DNA from: Tridacna crocea
Taxonomy: Eukaryota; Mollusca; Bivalvia; Cardiida; Cardiidae
Reading direction: 5' to 3'
Length of the DNA: 64,000 nucleotides
Assembly: GCA_943736015.1 (NCBI GenBank)
Contig: OX031063.1
Coordinates: forward strand, 36,920,172 to 36,984,171
Positions within the stretch are counted from its first letter, which is position 1. Each line of letters starts with the position of its first letter. Below are positions 1 through 10,963 of this stretch, one piece after another. The position numbers and the translations under genes were made by a program. The notes under the pieces are model-generated. The model did not search any database, was not told where the DNA came from, and saw nothing but the letters and a program-made list of their open reading frames with translations.

Positions 1-342
1 TAAATATAAACTTTGTGAATACCTTGAAAAAGCATCCTAGAAGAAAACCAAAAATACCAAGGCCAGTAAAAAATTTCAGATGGCAATAAAAAGACATTTC
101 TAATAATTTGATCACTACTGCACAATCACCTGTTTCATTAATTATCCTTCAGCACAGCATTTACTTGAAGGAAGGAATCAATGCAGAAATATTGACAATC
201 AGTCTTTTTATTTGTGTCTATTCAAGACATAACTGACTCATAGTCTGAGAAAAAACTGTTTTATGCATCAGCAAAAAAAAATTCTTCAATTTTGAGAAGT
301 CATTATTGTAATTTTTTTGGTAAAAGGTAAACAAAGGTGTAC

Positions 343-537
343 CTTAAGGTGAGCTGCATCTCTGTATGGTGCCTCAGGGGCAAAAATCCTAAATACATCT
401 GCAATGCAGCAGGCTACAAGCAGCCTCACATCTTTGTTATTGTGCTCTAGAAAGAAATCTGATGCTAAATGCAGAGCTAAACCTGTATACTGTTCATAAT
501 CATCCTGGCCCATGTCCTGGAAAGCTCTTGCAATGAG
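343..537 (-). CDS. PDS5: PDS5 cohesin-associated factor, coding exon 2 (gene continues off the left edge)
   Basis: PDS5 binds the cohesin ring with WAPL and sororin-type partners and controls sister-chromatid cohesion in the nucleus. This exon encodes residues 38-102 (65 codons, phase 0 both ends) between an acceptor TTTCAG and a donor AAG|GTACAC. It contains the family block [19 protein letters not shown] followed by [20 protein letters not shown], nearly identical to vertebrate PDS5A/PDS5B in the N-terminal HEAT-repeat region. The next exon, expected to start near DIF.FITRQLKGLED in the family, is not in the first 342 bases, so the gene is cut by the window. Invertebrates usually have a single PDS5, so no A/B label is given. 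Confidence 0.95.
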
Positions 538-1564
538 CTGAAATAATAAATATTAAAAACTGAGGCTTAACTTCAAATATTTTTCCTTTGTTCATCAGTA
601 ATTGAAAATTGAAAGTATTTAAGTACAAAGTGAAAACTAAGCTTTACTTTCTGACAGACAAGATGAAAAGGACATATCATCTTTTGTAACTCTTTGATAT
701 GTCTGTACCTGTAATTGATGAGTACAAACCATGAGACTGCATGTCATTTTCTATGATAGCCCCGTGAAATGTCTAGTTTTCTATAGCTCAGCTTTGTTCA
801 AAGTCACAGTTACTGAGTTAGATGGCCTTTGGTAACAGAATATCAAACAATATTGAAATATATGATGTTTTTTCCAAATGATACATGTAACAATATGTAA
901 AATGGACCAGGTAAATGAGATAAACAGAAAAAGTATTTCTCACAAATAAATCCCCCTTCTCTCTTGCTCTCTATGAATTATGTCTTTAAAATGTAAAAGA
1001 TTGCACACAAATAAAATACAAATTATCAAACCAATTTAACAATTAACTCTTTGACCAACATTCATGCTTGCTGAATGTCTCCTTGAAATCCTCTTATTTG
1101 CATGACAATCATGACTTTACCTATGAGAGAATAAGCAGGTCTACTTGTCAATGCATACAGAATTCTTCTGAACAAGGTATAAATAATGTGACCACAACAT
1201 CCAGGGTTTTCCATGACACACAAATCCTGCGTCATTGATGCAATTTTAATTCAAATGACCCCCAAAATAAATGACAGTGCGTCATTGGTGACGCAACTTT
1301 CCAAAATTTGAATAATGTACCAAGTTGAATGAAGCGTCATAATTCCAAGTCTGTTCTTGCTTCAATGTCAGACGAACACCGTTCTTTTTTTAACTACAGG
1401 GTTTATTTAAGATAAAAGTGGTTTTCCGGTAATTTATTTATAGAATAAGACTGGTTTACGCATTATTGGCGAAATGTATATTGGACACGTGTTGTAAATA
1501 TGGGCCCAGTCAAAGTCGTGGTTAGGTTCTCTGCATATCATAGCATATTTTACACGACTTCCGG

Positions 1565-1574
1565 TATATAAAAG
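1565..1574 (+). promoter_or_regulatory. TATA box upstream of the element ORF
   Basis: TATATAAAAG lies about 37 bases before the ATG at 1611, a normal distance for a core promoter plus short leader. Its use is not shown. Confidence 0.4.
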
Positions 1575-1610
1575 TACACATTACCGGTCTGTGCTGTTAG
1601 CGGAAAAATA

Positions 1611-1874
1611 ATGTTAGACGTAGAAAACTGTAGCATTCTTCTATCGTCTGCTTCCTACAACTGCCGATCAAGCCACGTCAAGCAGCGATTCAGGCGAAAA
1701 TGTTTGGTTTGTCAAAAAGTGACATCGGCCTTTCCGTCAGAAATGATCGACCGACTTTTCAATCTTGGAAGTTGGCGTTTAAAAGGTAAAATGCATTATA
1801 AATCGTGTTTGAAGTTGATGACGAGGAAATCCATATTTTTGACCCCCAAAATTAATGAAATGACCCGCAACTAA
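1611..1874 (+). CDS. Short zinc-ribbon-like ORF inside the TIR element
   Basis: This 87-codon ORF starts 37 bases after a TATA box. It has a CLVC (CxxC) pair near residue 31 and an HYKSC (HxxxC) pair near residue 62, a spacing that could bind zinc and resembles N-terminal regions of some transposon-associated invertebrate proteins. A possible donor AAAAG|GTAAAA lies at about 1785, which would retain the CxxC but lose HxxxC. It may be the first exon of a gene carried or captured by the element. I do not recognise the family. Confidence 0.35.
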   Translation: MLDVENCSILLSSASYNCRSSHVKQRFRRKCLVCQKVTSAFPSEMIDRLFNLGSWRLKGKMHYKSCLKLMTRKSIFLTPKINEMTRN

Positions 1875-2016
1875 TGAGGAAGGGGGTCACAATGACCCCC
1901 AATTTTCAAAGCCGAGGGAAAACCCTGACATCAATTATCCACAAATATTCAAAATATCTCATAGTTATGAATGATAATTGTCAATAAAAGGGTATTTGAT
2001 ATGAAAAAAAAAAGTG

Positions 2017-2165
2017 TTTGGGAACTGTATTCAAATGTGTCGGCAAATTGTCTTCAAATTTGTCAGGGAACTGTCTCAAAAACTTTTGTGGGACAGTCTC
2101 CAAATTTGTTGGGTAACAGTCCCAAAAACTTGTGTCGGGAAACTGTCAAATTGGCGAACTTTTAT
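2017..2165 (+). repeat. Degenerate tandem repeat of GGGAACTGTC-like units
   Basis: Units resembling TTTGTCGGGGAACTGTCTCAAA recur five or more times with drift. A related stretch in reverse orientation lies at about 52790-52960, so this is a dispersed family. Confidence 0.55.
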
Positions 2166-2260
2166 ACCAATTTACTTGTACAAAGACAAGTGGGAAATTT
2201 CAGGATTGCCACAGCCCCGGCTATGTAACAAAGTTCAAACTCAGTAAACAACAATGATAC

Positions 2261-2371
2261 CTTAAGTCGCCTGACAAGTTCATCTTTACCGAGTTCTTCT
2301 GTTGCTTCTTTACATCCAACAGGATAGGTTACTGGTACAGATTTTGATGTCCCTCTAGCTATTACACTCAT
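2261..2371 (-). CDS. PDS5: PDS5 coding exon 1 (start codon)
   Basis: Encodes residues 1-37, ending KDELVRRLK, which aligns with the KEEMVRRLK segment of vertebrate PDS5; VTYPVGCKEATEELGK matches the conserved ITYPPGVKEIS region. The start is the ATG at 2371, agreeing in length with known orthologues. The donor AAG|GTATCA is in phase 0 with exon 2. Upstream the minus strand reads ATTTTAG|TAACATGAAAG before the ATG, so a 5' UTR exon is probably spliced on at about 2383. That short leader holds an out-of-frame ATG (2378) whose 7-codon ORF overlaps the true start. Confidence 0.92.
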
Positions 2372-2452
2372 CTTTCATGTTACTAAAATATTAATTAACA
2401 TTCTGTATAAGAGGATGGAAGGTTTACAACCCATCACAATGCATTTGGTTCC

Positions 2453-2681
2453 TTAACCCTTTCCCAAACAATCCCTGGTTTTTACCGGTCTAGAATAGTA
2501 GCCGTTTGAAAATATTGTGGGAAAAGGAGAAAATGCTGGTAACCAGCATTTTCTCCTTTTCCAACAATGTTTTCTACCCTATCATAGACAGAAATCATCT
2601 TTTCAGCGAGAGTTGAATTGTCGTCTGCAAGTGCTTTCAATTTGGTCTTGTCCAAAAGTTTGTCGTTTGGGAAAGGGTTAA
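2453..2681 (+). mobile_element. TTAA-hairpin MITE, subfamily II, complete
   Basis: Bounded by TTAA at both ends with TTAACCCTTTCCCAAAC at left and its inverse at right. The internal marker ATAGACAGAAATCATC defines subfamily II. The right TTAA is shared with the next copy. Confidence 0.85.
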
Positions 2682-2906
2682 CTCTTTACCACACGACAAA
2701 ATTTTAGACTGCTTCAAATTGAAAGCATTTGCAGACAATAAAATAATGGTGACTGAAAAACTGAAATTTGTTCTGGGAAAAGTAGACAACACTGTGGTAA
2801 AAGGAGAAAATGTTGGTGACCAGCATTTTCTCCTTTTCCCACAGTGTTTTCAAAAGGCTTCTTTCACAGGGGTGTCAAAAGTAGGGATTGTGTGGTAATG
2901 GGTTAA
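2678..2906 (-). mobile_element. TTAA-hairpin MITE, subfamily I, complete
   Basis: Head is TTAACTCTTTACCACACGA and tail GTGGTAATGGGTTAA. Its arms carry CACTGTGG / CCACAGTG and the central base is G. Confidence 0.85.
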
Positions 2907-4235
2907 TCCATCATCGCATGCCTTCATGAAATTTTACCAATCTCAATTCAAGCTGGCAAGTAAGAGTAGTCCCAACTGTATACATCCTACATACTAGCGA
3001 TAACACTGATATCGGGTTTTTCCCGTTTACCTTCTGACTTGCATGTATTTTGGTACAATTTCAATTACTCACAAAATCATCAATTTTAAACATTTTGGCC
3101 GAGAAACAGTCTTAGCACACAGAAAAAGTATATCGATATCGATATATGAAGAGAAAAAATTAGTATCGAGTGGATTTTATTGATTTTTTTCCGTTTTGAA
3201 ATGGCTCCTACCATCGTAGTGGGGGAAATAGAAAATTCTATTTTTAGAACATGACATCCGGGGTCGCTATCGAAATCTCGTTATTTCTCAATGGCAGTAT
3301 GGCTTTGTGGGTAAGATGACGTACCAAATTGAAGGTCATTCCCCAAGGAAGACGTAGATACCAAACAAACGCGGGTTTTTTCAAAATTAAGACAATTTAA
3401 ACAATTTACAAGTTTTTGAGAGCGAAGGATCATGAGGTTATTGTCCTCCGAAAGGATCCGAAAGGCATCTTGCTATTTTATGGAGTCTCTTCTTGCAGAA
3501 AACAGCGGTTTTGTCCCCAAATATGATAGCGCATCTTAGCGCAAAGCCAAAAAAGCACCCTACTATTTACCACTGCATGAACCGGAAGTTCCCAGTTGCC
3601 GTAATTTCGATCTTTACTAAAAACCGGATAGATCGCAGTATCAAATACATTTTTGAATTGCATGACGTAAACTCGCATTGGCCACTTTGAAATAGAATTT
3701 TGGACAATGTTTAGACCCATCACCAAGAATGTCGAGCGTTTTGTACATCGAGAAAGATTGTAGCAACATAAAAAAAAAATAGAGGGTATTGTGCAATAGC
3801 CAATACTCACGTATCGCCAATACTTTGTATAGGCACTTACATCAGTATTGTACCAAGTCATCAAAATGTTGAATATTAGTTTTTTTTTTTATTTTTCCAC
3901 TAGATCTTATTTTTTTTTTTTGTCCATTCTGGCTTAGATATAATTTTTTTAGCTTTAATATCTCATTTTTTCCCTGCAACATTGATTGAAAAGTAGAACT
4001 TAAGAAAATTGATTTTTTTTGCCATGAATGATTGTTTGGACTTGAGTCTTTAACTGTTATAGGCAGTATGCAGTTTTTCTGAAAAAGTTCTCAATAATCC
4101 ATATTGCTTTCTCTAATTTTCCTTTTCCCATTTTATTTACTGTCCTCATGTTTTGGCTCATTTCATTGTCTGCCACAACTTTCAAAACTCAGTCAGTCAA
4201 AAATTGTGTTGATGTCAACTGTTGAAGTAGAGTAC
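2907..4235. other. Intergenic stretch upstream of PDS5
   Basis: This should contain the PDS5 promoter and 5' UTR exon but none could be fixed. Minus-strand donor-like sites occur near 3031 (AAG|GTAAAC) and 3838 (GAT|GTAAGT). There is a palindromic TATCGATATCGATATA run at about 3130. Antisense ORFs of 65 and 128 codons (3478-3864) match nothing I know. 3870-4020 is a series of T-runs. Confidence 0.4.
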
Positions 4236-4466
4236 TTAAACCCATTACCACACAATCAAAATTTTTAACATCCATGTGAAAAATAGCTTTAGAAAACATT
4301 ACAGGAAAAGAAGAAAATGCCGATAACCAGCATTTTTTCCTTTTCCCCACAGTGTTCTCTTTCCATTTTGATTCAGATTCCATGGTTTAAGTGAAATCTA
4401 ATTTGTCATCCACAACAGCTTTCCATTTGAAACAGTATACAATTTTGTCATCTGGTAAAGGGTTAA
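4236..4466 (+). mobile_element. TTAA-hairpin MITE, diverged complete copy
   Basis: Both TTAA flanks and both termini are intact. The left arm has drifted (TTACAGGAAAAGAAG) while the right arm keeps the family sequence, so the hairpin is imperfect. Confidence 0.75.
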
Positions 4467-4619
4467 TACAATCTGATTTTTTTTTCAGTGTTTCTCTTTT
4501 TTCTTATGATGAGACCCAATCCCCAGCACAACCTATTTTAGACTGAACCTGGAAACTGTCACTATCAGGAGATCATTTCTCTCAGACTCAGTCACAACCT
4601 CCCTCCTACTCAGCTAGAG

Positions 4620-4811
4620 GTACTGAAGTAGAAGCCTTGGGAAAACATCGTGGAAAAAAGAAAATGCTGGTAACCAGCATTTTCTCCTTTTCCCACCATG
4701 TTTTCTACCCTATCATAGACTGAAATCATCTTTTCAGCAAAAGTTGAATTGTCTTATGCAAATGCTTTCAATTTAGTCAATTCCAAAAGTTAGTCATTTG
4801 GGAAAGGTTAA
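4620..4811 (+). mobile_element. TTAA-hairpin MITE, subfamily II, left end lost
   Basis: Starts inside the element at AGAAGCCTTGGGAAAAC and ends with GGGAAAGGTTAA. Core arms are intact and the ATAGACTGAAATCATC marker is present. Confidence 0.7.
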
Positions 4812-6365
4812 AGTAAACAAACGTGTAAACTTTAAAGAATCCCCGCAAATTCCAAAATTAAAAGCTGATTTGACAGAAGCTGTAACCCAGTAAAAAAAAG
4901 GCAATTGATCTTGCAACTGAGCTGCATACATCAAATCTTCATCTTCAAAAAGTGCAAGAAAAGTTTAATTTAATGAAAGGCTTACAGATATTATTTGAGT
5001 ACCACACCCCTTGAAAACATTGTTGGAATAGAATAAAGTACTGGTATCCAGCATTTTTTCCTTTTCCCACAATGTTTTATATTTTTTCTGAATCATATGT
5101 CTTTCTTTGAGCCATATCCAATTTGTTATCTGCAACAGCCCTGAATTTGGACCTGTCTAAAAATCAGTCTAAAATATTGTTGTCTAGTAAAACGAAGTGT
5201 CTGACAAATATGGTGAATTCATAGTTTCAGCACTCTTTTGCATAGATCTTTTTTGTATTAAGATATCAAATGCTTATTTCCATATCATTTTATTACAAAT
5301 TAAAAGGCAAAATGATGTATAACACTTCATAATACTTGATCTGTTTTTACATGTAAAAAGACACTCGTGTCGCAAATTAAATCAAATAAAAGATGTCAAA
5401 TTAATTGTCAGACAGATTTATGACGGTATCCTCACATTTTTGGTGATAACTTTTTTATTTTAAGTGATAAAAGCTTGATTTTTGCACCATTCTTTAGCAA
5501 ATTGAAAGACCTTTACAGTGATATACAACACTTTAGGATTTGTTGAAAATGTAAAAATAGGATGTTACTGCTATACATACAATATGTAAGTTAAGCTGGA
5601 TAACAATTCTATATTTACGTGATAGAATGATGGTGGAAACGTTATTTGGCGTAGAACTAGTAAACGAATTTTCCTACTTTTAGAGAAGAGAAGAAACTGG
5701 GGAGAAAACGGAAAAATTGACCGACATTTGATCGCCGAAGAACTCATGAACAAATATCACTTTTACTACACTTATAAGCCAGTTAGGATTCAGGGAATTG
5801 GCATACACATAGCCTACTTTATGTTCAGTGCATTGGCAAGCCAACAGGGTCTACGGCTTTGTTTTTCTCTTTCTTTTCTACTGAAGTCAACCCGCGCGAA
5901 TCGACATCGTCCGGCTACCCCGAGTGTATTTTGTTACATGAAGTCTGATTGGTCGTTGAAAACTTATTCGGCATTGTCAAATACAAGAATTATTGTGCCA
6001 TTATCGTCTTCTGTACTTTTTTTTTTTTTCAAAAGAACAGGACTGGTCTTGAAACCTCAAGAAATGCTGCAGTTTATAAAAAGAAATATCTATAAAATGC
6101 TGTACAAAGAGTCTTGTTTTCTTTCGTAGGAAACTAAGTAAAATTCATACAAAGAATTACACTGACTGCTTTGTATTAAAGGGTCAAGTTCATCTTGCAG
6201 TCATGTTTTATGGAGAAACATAACTTGATTCTATTTTGATATTATCTCTCTACAAAAAGTCAAATTTTTACACTTACCTAATCTGAAAAAAAAAAATGCA
6301 GCTGCCAAACTATCAGTTAAATCTTTACCAACATACATTCCCTGTTTGCGCTCAGAGTGGTAAAG
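4812..6365. other. Intergenic stretch with one decayed MITE and an unplaced ORF
   Basis: A decayed TTAA-hairpin copy covers about 4998-5195. A plus-strand ORF of 133 codons (5728-6129) contains a run of phenylalanines from a T-tract and no recognisable domain. I see no other features. Confidence 0.4.
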
Positions 6366-6741
6366 GGTAAAATCATTATACCAAATGACAAAATTTTAGG
6401 TTTGTCCAAATAGAAAGCATTTGCTGAGGATAAAAAATACAAGTCACTGAAAATTTGAAATTTGTTTTGTGAAGAGTAGAAAACATCGTGGGAAAAGGAG
6501 AAAATGCTGGTTACCAGAATTTTCTCCTTTTCCCACCTTGTTTTCTAAAGGCTTCTTTCTCAGGGTTGTCAAAAGTTAGGGATTGTGTGGTAAAGGGTTA
6601 AATGATAGGATTTGTCTTAGAAATGGTAGGAAACACTGTGGGAAAAGAGAAAAATTGTTACCAGCATTTTACCTTTTCCCATAAATGATTCATTAAGGCC
6701 TTCCCTCATCAGGGTCATAAAGATTTGGGATGGTCTGGTAG
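6366..6741 (-). mobile_element. TTAA-hairpin MITE, one full copy followed by a half copy
   Basis: The first copy (to TTAA at 6598-6601) is complete and minus-oriented. The second begins mid-element at GGATTTGTCTTAGAAATGG and ends at about 6741 without a terminal TTAA. Confidence 0.7.
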
Positions 6742-7095
6742 TCCTTACCAAGATGAAAGTCAAAGTAACTAGCACACCATTCAAAGGCAATGCAGGTTTC
6801 TTTTCTGGCACAGAATACATGCAAATAGATGAGTGTGTTCTTGGTCGTTTTCCTCCAAAACTGAAATAATCCAAAATCCATAGAAAGGCCGTAATATAGA
6901 ATTTAAAGTGCTACATAAGCAAGGCATTATCATCTTAGGTGTCTTTTGTTTTCCATGCAATAAGGCTTAAGCTTATAACAGCAACTGTCTTCAATGTTCA
7001 AACCTGCTACAAAAATTTCTTGTCCACCTCAAAAGAATTTACAAGTTCTGAAACCTGATCTCGACTTTGTCCATAAAACTGCAAACCAAATATTG

Positions 7096-7480
7096 TTAAC
7101 CCTTTCCCAAACAACAATATATTCGAAAGACTCCAGTTTGAAAGCACTTTCATATGACTTTAATATGGCACAAATGATGAAATTTGTATTAGATACTCTA
7201 GTAAATATTGTGGGAAAAGGAGAAAATTCTGCTTACCATCATTTTCACCTTTTCCCCAATTCATTTGCTGGGCCAAATAGCTTTTATCAGTAAGAGGACT
7301 AGCAATCCAGCAGCAAAGAGTTTAATCCTGACACAATCCTTAGTTTTAGCCACCCTTGAGAAAAAAATTCTTGAAAGGTTTGTGGGAAAAGGAGGAAATG
7401 CTGGTAACCTGCGTTTTTTTCTTCCCACAAAGATTTACCGGCATTTTCTAATTTTCCCACAATAATTTGCCCTTTCAAAT
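7096..7480 (+). mobile_element. Two decayed TTAA-hairpin MITE copies
   Basis: The first starts cleanly with TTAACCCTTTCCCAAAC at 7096. The cores at about 7208 and 7380 are degraded and the right ends cannot be placed. Confidence 0.5.
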
Positions 7481-8224
7481 AAAAAATTTCCTACATCATG
7501 CAAATATTGTCAATCTGACTTTTACAAATATTTATGCTTTCACAAGTTAGACCAGCCTAAAATTTTACCCTTAATCTGAGCTTGAAAGGTAAAACGTACA
7601 TCTATACAAAGAATAATATGATTTTGGAAAACGGCATTCAAGGTTTCCTTTTCCCACCATATTTCATCCTCTAAAAATGACAAGCCTTAGCACTTGATCC
7701 ACATAATGTGGTTGTCTATATTTTTTTTTTCAGTTTCAATCCTTTACCCCATAAGGCTATACTATGGTACCTCTAATTAACCCTAAATATCAGCAAGAAT
7801 GAAAAGATGAAGCTGAAAATGTCACAAGTAATTTCACCTTTTGCCACGATGTTTTCCAAAGGCTCCCACAAGCAAAGCATAGAAATGGGTATCTATACGG
7901 AGTAATGGGTTAACATGTCTGAAATTTTGTCATAATTTGAGGTTACTTTTTTGTCACTGTTAGATCAAGATCAGACTGCACAAAAACGTATTGCTCATAC
8001 ATTGTGGAAAAAAAAAACACTCTTGAATTTGCAAGTATCTTCATCTTTAGACTGAAAGTGTCCCTCAGGTTTTTTTAGGGTTTTAAGAGTAAAGGTTTTA
8101 TTGACACTCAATCTTTTTTAAGAGCTCCTAATACACTGAAATGTCCTTTTTGTAGGAATTGGTTGATTCGTCAATTGATTTGTCACTGTATACACCATTT
8201 CAACCATATTGCAACAAAAGGGTC
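7481..8224. other. Intergenic, no clear feature
   Basis: AT-rich sequence with MITE remnants at about 7640-7660 and 7835-7915 (CCACCATATTT, CCACGATGTTTTC). Nothing gene-like is seen. Confidence 0.4.
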
Positions 8225-8350
8225 TGGTCACATATATAATTCTGCATATCCTGGGTTTCATGGGTACTAGGCTAGGGCTCCAAAATGTTTTGCCCAGGGA
8301 CACTCCTGCAAAAATCCCAGCACTCCTAGTTGGGCTCAAAGTCAGTGCCT
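8225..8350 (-). repeat. SINE-like fragment
   Basis: Contains CCTGGGTTTCATGGGTACTAGGC followed by an ACACTCCTGCAAAAA motif. Related stretches lie at 30745-30805 and 48800-48860, suggesting a shared SINE body. Confidence 0.45.
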
Positions 8351-8504
8351 GTGCTTATAAAATTTGAGTCTATGCTCAGCTGAATTTGTGCTCAATCTTG
8401 AACTCTCATTGACGTTTATAGATGGTATAAAAATCTGTGAATACTCTAAATTAACTTTTTTCCCACATGAGCAAATTATAGATTTAACCAAATGGGTTAT
8501 TGGT

Positions 8505-8763
8505 TGTATTGGGGTTTAACGCCACTTTAACAGCTATAAGGTCATATCATGGTAGTAGGTGACATACATGTGTTTCCTGGCTTTCCCACACCAGTACTAA
8601 CACAACTTTCTTTCCAAAGCCACCGACTACTTTTCTCACATGCTTCAGCAGAGGTGAAAGGCGGAAATATGCCGGGAAGAAAGTTTGCCTCAACCGTGTA
8701 TCGAACTCACAACCATCAGGTCATGAGTCCGACACACTCACCACTGAGCCACCCGGGCAGGCT
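8505..8763 (-). repeat. tRNA-headed SINE
   Basis: Read on the minus strand it opens GCCTGCCCGGGTGGCTCAGT, a tRNA-like A box, then an anticodon-loop-like ACTCATGACC and a B box GAGTTCGATACAC. The far end, GGGTTTAACGCCACTTT on the plus strand, matches the tail style of V-like mollusc SINEs. The right edge abuts a MITE TTAA at 8763. Confidence 0.7.
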
Positions 8764-8956
8764 TAACCAAATTGGAAGCATTTGAAGACAACAAACCAAT
8801 ATTACTCTAAAGATGGAATAACTCTTCGATAGAGTAGAAAACATTGTGGAAAAAAGAGAAAATGCTGGTTATCAGCACTTTCTCCTTTTCCCACAATGTT
8901 TCCAAAGGCTGCTTTCTTAAGGTCATTCAAACTCGTCATTGTGTGGTAAAGGATTA
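8763..8956 (-). mobile_element. TTAA-hairpin MITE, shortened
   Basis: Starts at a TTAA touching the SINE and ends near GTAAAGGATTAG. Core arms carry GTGGAAAAAAGAG on the left and CTCCTTTTCCCAC on the right. Confidence 0.65.
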
Positions 8957-9596
8957 GTCGAACGAAACAAAGAAAAGCTCTTAGGTTCAGAACAATTTTT
9001 TTCACTAAGCCAGGCAGGACCTCTTTGTAGGAAATAAGAACGAAAAAAGTTAAACAGTGCAGAAATTTATTAGAAATATACAAAGAAATAAAATATGCAA
9101 CAAAAACTAGATTCAAGCTCCAGTCTTCAACATTGTTTAATTCTTAACAAAACAATCATGTTGCTTTAATGAGACTAGGAAAATAGCTTTGAAAACACTG
9201 TGGAAAAAAAGGAAGAAAGGGCATAAAGAGCATTTTCTTCTTTTCTCCTAGGATTTTCTTCTTTTTCCCCCCAATGTTTCCTACCCTGTCACATTCAAAT
9301 TACAGTATTTAAGCTAAGTTCTACATGTTGTCGGCATGCTTTTCATTTGCTAAAAGGCCAAATTTTTGCTTGTTACTGGCATTTTCTCCTTTCCCCACAA
9401 TGTTTTCAACAGTCTGCTTCATTAGGGTAGTTAAAACTCAGCAATGTATGGTCAAAGGTTAACTCTTACCACAAAACAAAACTGCAAACTTGTTCAAATT
9501 AAAAGCATTAGCAACTGCTAATTCAGATGGGTCTATTTCCACACAATTACATCATTGCTAAAATAATGTGCCATATATGGAGTGACCACATGATAT
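8957..9596. other. Intergenic with decayed MITE cores
   Basis: Degraded hairpin cores are seen at about 9190-9290 and 9370-9460. No coding potential is recognised. Confidence 0.4.
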
Positions 9597-9805
9597 TTAA
9601 CCCTTTTCCAGACAATCCATTGTTTTAACGATCCTCTGAAGGAAGGATTTTGCAATTATTACCATCATTTTATCCTTTTCCTTCAATGCTTTCTACACTG
9701 TCAAAAAGCTCAACTTCATTAATTTTGTTCCACTTTCAAAATTTGACATCTGCAGATGCTTTCAATTTGGAATGGTCTAAAATTTGTTGTATTGGAAAGG
9801 GTTAA
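9597..9805 (+). mobile_element. TTAA-hairpin MITE with a damaged core
   Basis: Both TTAA ends are present, but the left palindrome arm is missing, leaving only CATTTTATCCTTTTCC from the right arm. Confidence 0.65.
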
Positions 9806-10377
9806 TGAGCCTTTATTATCAGCATCTTTTCCAGTTCACACTTGACTATTGTTAAACAATGTCAAATATGGTAGAGTTTGACCAAGATTTCAAGGAAGTA
9901 ATGGCTAGACTCAACCTATGGAAATTTCCACTGATAGACTACAGCATTTATTTTTCTTGAAATTTCAACATATGGTCGATTTACTTCTAAACCCTTGTAA
10001 CTACAGCTTATTTCAAGTTGCAGGTGGTATGTTTAACAGGCAAACCAACCATATAGATTTATCAGTGTTTATAACATAATTTGTATTTGTGTTTTACAAC
10101 ATTTTTTCTGTCAACAGCATAAATACTTGGCATGTGCCAGATCTAATTTAAGTAAATGTTGAATATTTATGAAGGGGTAGGCTTTATATACGCATGCGCA
10201 GTAAAATCAGATAAACTCCTATGTTTGAATGGATAAATGATCAAAATAAACCTGCATTGAGTAGTTTATGGAAGATAGAAAATTTTCAAATATGAGCCTT
10301 CTGATTGGATAGAAAAGAAGGACAAAGACTAAGACCATTAATATCATCTTGAGCAATTTTTATTAATAAAGTCTTGA
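9806..10377. other. Intergenic, nothing recognised
   Basis: Unique-looking AT-rich sequence. A TTCTGATTGGATAGAA motif at about 10299 contains CCAAT-box-like sequence on the minus strand, but no transcript can be argued. Confidence 0.35.
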
Positions 10378-10625
10378 CTAATAGGCAAAGTAGTCTTTTC
10401 CAACTTGATAGCATTTGCAAATATCAAATTAAGTGAGTCCCACAAAATGATTTTTTTTAATAACACTTTAGAAAACACTGATGGAAAAGGAGAGAATACA
10501 CATGTAATGGTTACCTGCATTTTCTACTTTTCCAGCAATAATTTTGAGAGCCTTTAGCTACAATGTTTTCAAAAGACTTCTACCTTAGGGTAGTAAAAAC
10601 CAGGGATTGTTTGGTAAAGGGTTAA
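10378..10625 (-). mobile_element. TTAA-hairpin MITE, diverged
   Basis: The right end GGTAAAGGGTTAA is clear. The core is expanded by an insertion between the arms (TACACATGTAATGG). Confidence 0.6.
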
Positions 10626-10725
10626 CCAGCTTAATCATAAGGATGTTAATGCTACAAATAGGATAAAACATATACATTATGAATAAGTTGAACTATAACT
10701 TGTAAAAAAAGAACGATTATGCATT

Positions 10726-10904
10726 TTAACCCTTTCCCAAACAATCCCTGGTTTTTACGAAGCCTTTTGAAAGCATTTTCTCCTTTTCCCACAATGTTTT
10801 TTATCCTGCTGGAAATAAATTTCAATTTTTTAGTTATGTTTATTTTGTCTGCAAGTTCGTTTAATTTGGACCAGTCTAAAGCTCTGTTGTTTGGTAAAGA
10901 GTTA
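10726..10904 (+). mobile_element. TTAA-hairpin MITE, left arm deleted
   Basis: Starts TTAACCCTTTCCCAAAC. The left palindrome arm is cleanly absent (CCTTTTGAAAGCATTTTCTCC), a typical result of hairpin loss. Confidence 0.75.
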
Positions 10905-10963
10905 CTACATCTTTGTCCAATTCTATCTATTTCATAAATATCACAGAAAAAATAAGTATTTGC

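Larger units (their letters stand above)
1202..1927 (+). mobile_element. 726-bp TIR DNA element, hAT-like
   Basis: The ends are inverted repeats CAGGGTTTTCC / GGAAAACCCTG, flanked by a 5-bp direct repeat ACATC (1197-1201 and 1928-1932). A second pair of inner repeats reads TGACCCCCAAAATWAATGA near both ends (about 1256 and 1842). CAGGG-type termini suggest hAT, though hAT normally makes 8-bp duplications, so the superfamily is uncertain. No transposase is visible; one short ORF with a TATA box lies inside. Confidence 0.7.
538..2260 (-). other. PDS5 intron 1
   Basis: The intron is bounded by GT (2260) and AG (538). It holds a 726-bp TIR element (1202-1927) and a short repeat of GGGAACTGTC-like units (about 2017-2165). 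The stretches 538-1196 and 2166-2260 show nothing recognisable beyond AT-rich sequence. Confidence 0.85.

Noticed and set aside
3478-3864. A 128-codon minus-strand ORF upstream of PDS5
   Set aside because: No known motif; overlapping ORF on the other strand; likely chance.
5728-6129. A 133-codon plus-strand ORF
   Set aside because: No recognisable domain, a poly-T-derived FFFF run, and no supporting splice or promoter context. Left as an unassigned ORF.
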